DNA from: a virus
Virus record (IMG/VR): IMGVR_UViG_3300027659_000210
Coordinates: 1-23,834 of that record
DNA: 23,834 nt
Strand: one strand, 5' to 3'
How positions within the stretch are numbered: the stretch's first letter is position 1; the number at the start of each line of letters is the position of its first letter. The position numbers and the translations under genes were made by a program. Positions 22,629-23,834 of this stretch are shown here, piece after piece. Below the pieces are notes generated by a model. The model searched no databases. It had not been told where the DNA came from and was given only the letters and a program-made list of their open reading frames with translations.

Positions 22629-23458
22629 TACAAACACCGATTGAAGAATATGAACTCAACGGAAAGAAAGTTTGGGTTAAGCGTGATGATTTAGTTGGTG
22701 ATGGAATAAATTATCCAAGGTGGGCAAAGATAGAAGGAATTAGACAGATTCTAAGAAGCCCTGCTGTTGATAAAAGTAAACCACTAACACACCTTTCAGT
22801 ATACGGAAGTTGGACAGGTTGGGTTTTATCTGGACTTTGTAAAGAAGAAGGTATAGAATTTATTTCTTCTTATCCAGAAACAAAGAAGTTTCCTCCAAAC
22901 TTAATTGAAAAAGTATTGGGTAACGGTGGAAAATTAAATCCACTTAAACCAAACATAATGGCAATACTTAACAATCGTGTAAAGAAACAAGCAGCAGAGA
23001 ATGGATGGCAAATGTTACCATACGCATTCAATCATCCAATGTATATTGCATACATGGGTAGTAGAATGAAAGAAGTATTGGCGGATAATGACTTTGACCA
23101 CTTAGTTGTTTCTATGGGTAGTGGTGTAACGTGTTCTGGACTTATAACTTCATTCTTACATTATACAGATTGGCGAGATGTTGTTAGTAACAGAAGGCAA
23201 GTTCATGGTATTACAATGTCATCGATAAAATCAACAAGAAAAATATTAGAACAAAATGGAGCAGGTGGTAATAATAATATTCACATTTATAAATCGCCAT
23301 TTGCTTTTGACGATATGATGTTAGATTATTCAGTACCGTTTGATTGTAATGAATTTTGGGATAAAAAAATGTGGTTCTGGTTAGAAGAAAACATTGGGAA
23401 ATTAGACGGAAAAGTATTATTTTGGAATATTGGTGGTTCATATTTACAATCGATTTAA
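22619..23458 (+). CDS. PLP-dependent enzyme of the ACC deaminase / D-cysteine desulfhydrase type
   Basis: This 279-residue fold type II PLP enzyme has VWVKRDDLVGD (18-28), then NYPRWAKIEGIRQIL, with Lys37 as the likely PLP Schiff-base lysine where the family has G-G-N-K-x-R-K-x-E. VYGSWTGWVLSGLCKE is in the position of the usual Q-S-N-H segment. A phosphate-binding SMGSGVTCSGL and a C-terminal WNIGGSYLQ resemble the T-G-G ending. The Q-S-N-H motif itself is not conserved, so the substrate probably differs from both named enzymes. It is shorter than the family norm (about 330). Its ATG lies inside the end of asnB (10-base overlap). Possible jobs are amino-acid or sulfur metabolism, or a step in nucleotide modification; the sequence does not decide. 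Confidence 0.78.
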   Translation: MDLIQTPIEEYELNGKKVWVKRDDLVGDGINYPRWAKIEGIRQILRSPAVDKSKPLTHLSVYGSWTGWVLSGLCKEEGIEFISSYPETKKFPPNLIEKVLGNGGKLNPLKPNIMAILNNRVKKQAAENGWQMLPYAFNHPMYIAYMGSRMKEVLADNDFDHLVVSMGSGVTCSGLITSFLHYTDWRDVVSNRRQVHGITMSSIKSTRKILEQNGAGGNNNIHIYKSPFAFDDMMLDYSVPFDCNEFWDKKMWFWLEENIGKLDGKVLFWNIGGSYLQSI

Positions 23459-23480
23459 TATAAATAAAGGAGTTATGAAA

Positions 23481-23834
23481 ATGGCACAGACGTGGCATAG
23501 AAGATGGGATGACAGTTATGCTGAGGAAGCATTTAAGAATAGATTAAATTTACCTATTTCGTATGTAAAGTTAAGTACAGACGCAGTTAAACCAGAATAC
23601 TCACAAGACGGTGATGCTGGTATGGACTTAACAGCGACTTCATTTAGAGTTACAGATACTTTCATGGAATTTGGAACTGGTATTGCGGTACAGATTCCAG
23701 AGAATCACGTTGGACTTTTATTTCCAAGAAGTTCAATTACAAAAGCAGCAGCCGGAGTTTCATTGAAAAATTCTGTTGGGGTTATAGATTCAAATTATCG
23801 TGGTGAAATTCTTGTGAGATTTGAATTGCCTTAT
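23481..23834 (+). CDS. dut: dUTPase (3' end outside window)
   Basis: The frame is open to the window edge, giving 118 residues. The enzyme hydrolyses dUTP to dUMP, preventing uracil incorporation and feeding thymidylate synthesis. Trimeric dUTPase motifs are present in order: motif 1 GDAGMDLTA, motif 2 PRSSITKAAAGVSLKN and motif 3 GVIDSNYRGEILV. Motifs 4 and 5 lie beyond the window. AAGGAG (23467-23472) is eight bases before ATG 23481 and only two before an in-frame ATG at 23475, so 23481 is preferred. The first 30 residues, with TWHRRWDDSYAEEAFKNRL, extend beyond the usual dUTPase N-terminus. It follows the PLP enzyme by 22 bases and probably belongs to the same transcript. Confidence 0.9.
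   Translation, partial: MAQTWHRRWDDSYAEEAFKNRLNLPISYVKLSTDAVKPEYSQDGDAGMDLTATSFRVTDTFMEFGTGIAVQIPENHVGLLFPRSSITKAAAGVSLKNSVGVIDSNYRGEILVRFELPY

Noticed and set aside
23459-23466. TATAAATA before dUTPase as a T4-type late promoter
   Set aside because: It lies immediately before the Shine-Dalgarno site, leaving almost no leader. It is in AT-rich sequence, and dUTPase is not expected to be a late gene. A second TATAAATA at 20082 is equally unconvincing.
1-23834. tRNA genes, CRISPR arrays, insertion sequences, integrase or attachment sites
   Set aside because: I saw no cloverleaf-forming segment in the short gaps, no regularly spaced repeats, and no transposase or integrase motifs. The gaps are mostly under 155 bases and are accounted for by terminators, promoters and leaders.

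Overview
The window is a stretch of an AT-rich, tailed double-stranded DNA phage genome. Every supported gene lies on the + strand. Genes are closely packed, often with overlaps of 1 to 32 bases, and no gap without a gene exceeds about 155 bases. The gene set resembles the wider T4-like (myovirus) world: a gp32-like ssDNA-binding protein, a UvsX/RecA recombinase, an RNase H/FEN-type 5' nuclease, a DnaB/gp41-like helicase, Hsp20 and large virion proteins. However, the polymerase is family A rather than the family B enzyme of T4. Two intergenic gaps carry TTTG-N20-TATATTTG, which matches the promoter consensus of Bacteroidota, and one small gene resembles the H1-like proteins common in that phylum. 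A Bacteroidota host, possibly a marine flavobacterium, is therefore my best inference, but it is not proven.

Layout. (1) 1-1503: end of a tail or baseplate-type gene cut by the window edge, and a second probable virion gene. (2) 1509-3167: a family A DNA polymerase palm domain and a small unknown protein. (3) 3219-4966: three small charged proteins whose N-termini resemble T4 internal head proteins. (4) 4967-5120: a strong terminator, a Bacteroidota-type promoter and a Shine-Dalgarno site, which together start a replication operon. (5) 5121-9436: ssDNA-binding protein, UvsX, 5' nuclease and helicase, partly translationally coupled. (6) 9457-10723: a conserved unknown protein overlapping a gene that looks like a bacterial aminoacyl-tRNA-protein transferase (Ate/Bpt, GNAT fold), closed by a terminator. 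(7) 10836-12689: an adenosylcobalamin-dependent ribonucleotide reductase. (8) 12744-14804: small genes including a membrane/coiled-coil protein between inverted repeats, an H1-like protein, Hsp20, a two-helix membrane protein and a pair of apparent paralogues. (9) 14846-19681: a 1611-residue virion protein. (10) 19751-23834: a promoter-led run holding an acidic small protein, thioredoxin, a divergent thymidylate-synthase homologue, a complete glutamine-dependent asparagine synthetase, a PLP enzyme and the start of a dUTPase.

How the genes fit together. The replication block supplies strand coating, recombination, primer or flap removal and unwinding. Reductase, thioredoxin and dUTPase supply and clean up deoxynucleotides. 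The cluster of thymidylate-synthase homologue, asparagine synthetase and PLP enzyme could be ordinary nucleotide and amino-acid metabolism. Because the synthase homologue has lost several dUMP-binding residues, it could instead belong to a nucleotide- or base-modifying pathway. The least expected single gene is the Ate/Bpt-like protein at 10142-10723. All functional calls come from motifs read by eye; no database search was possible.
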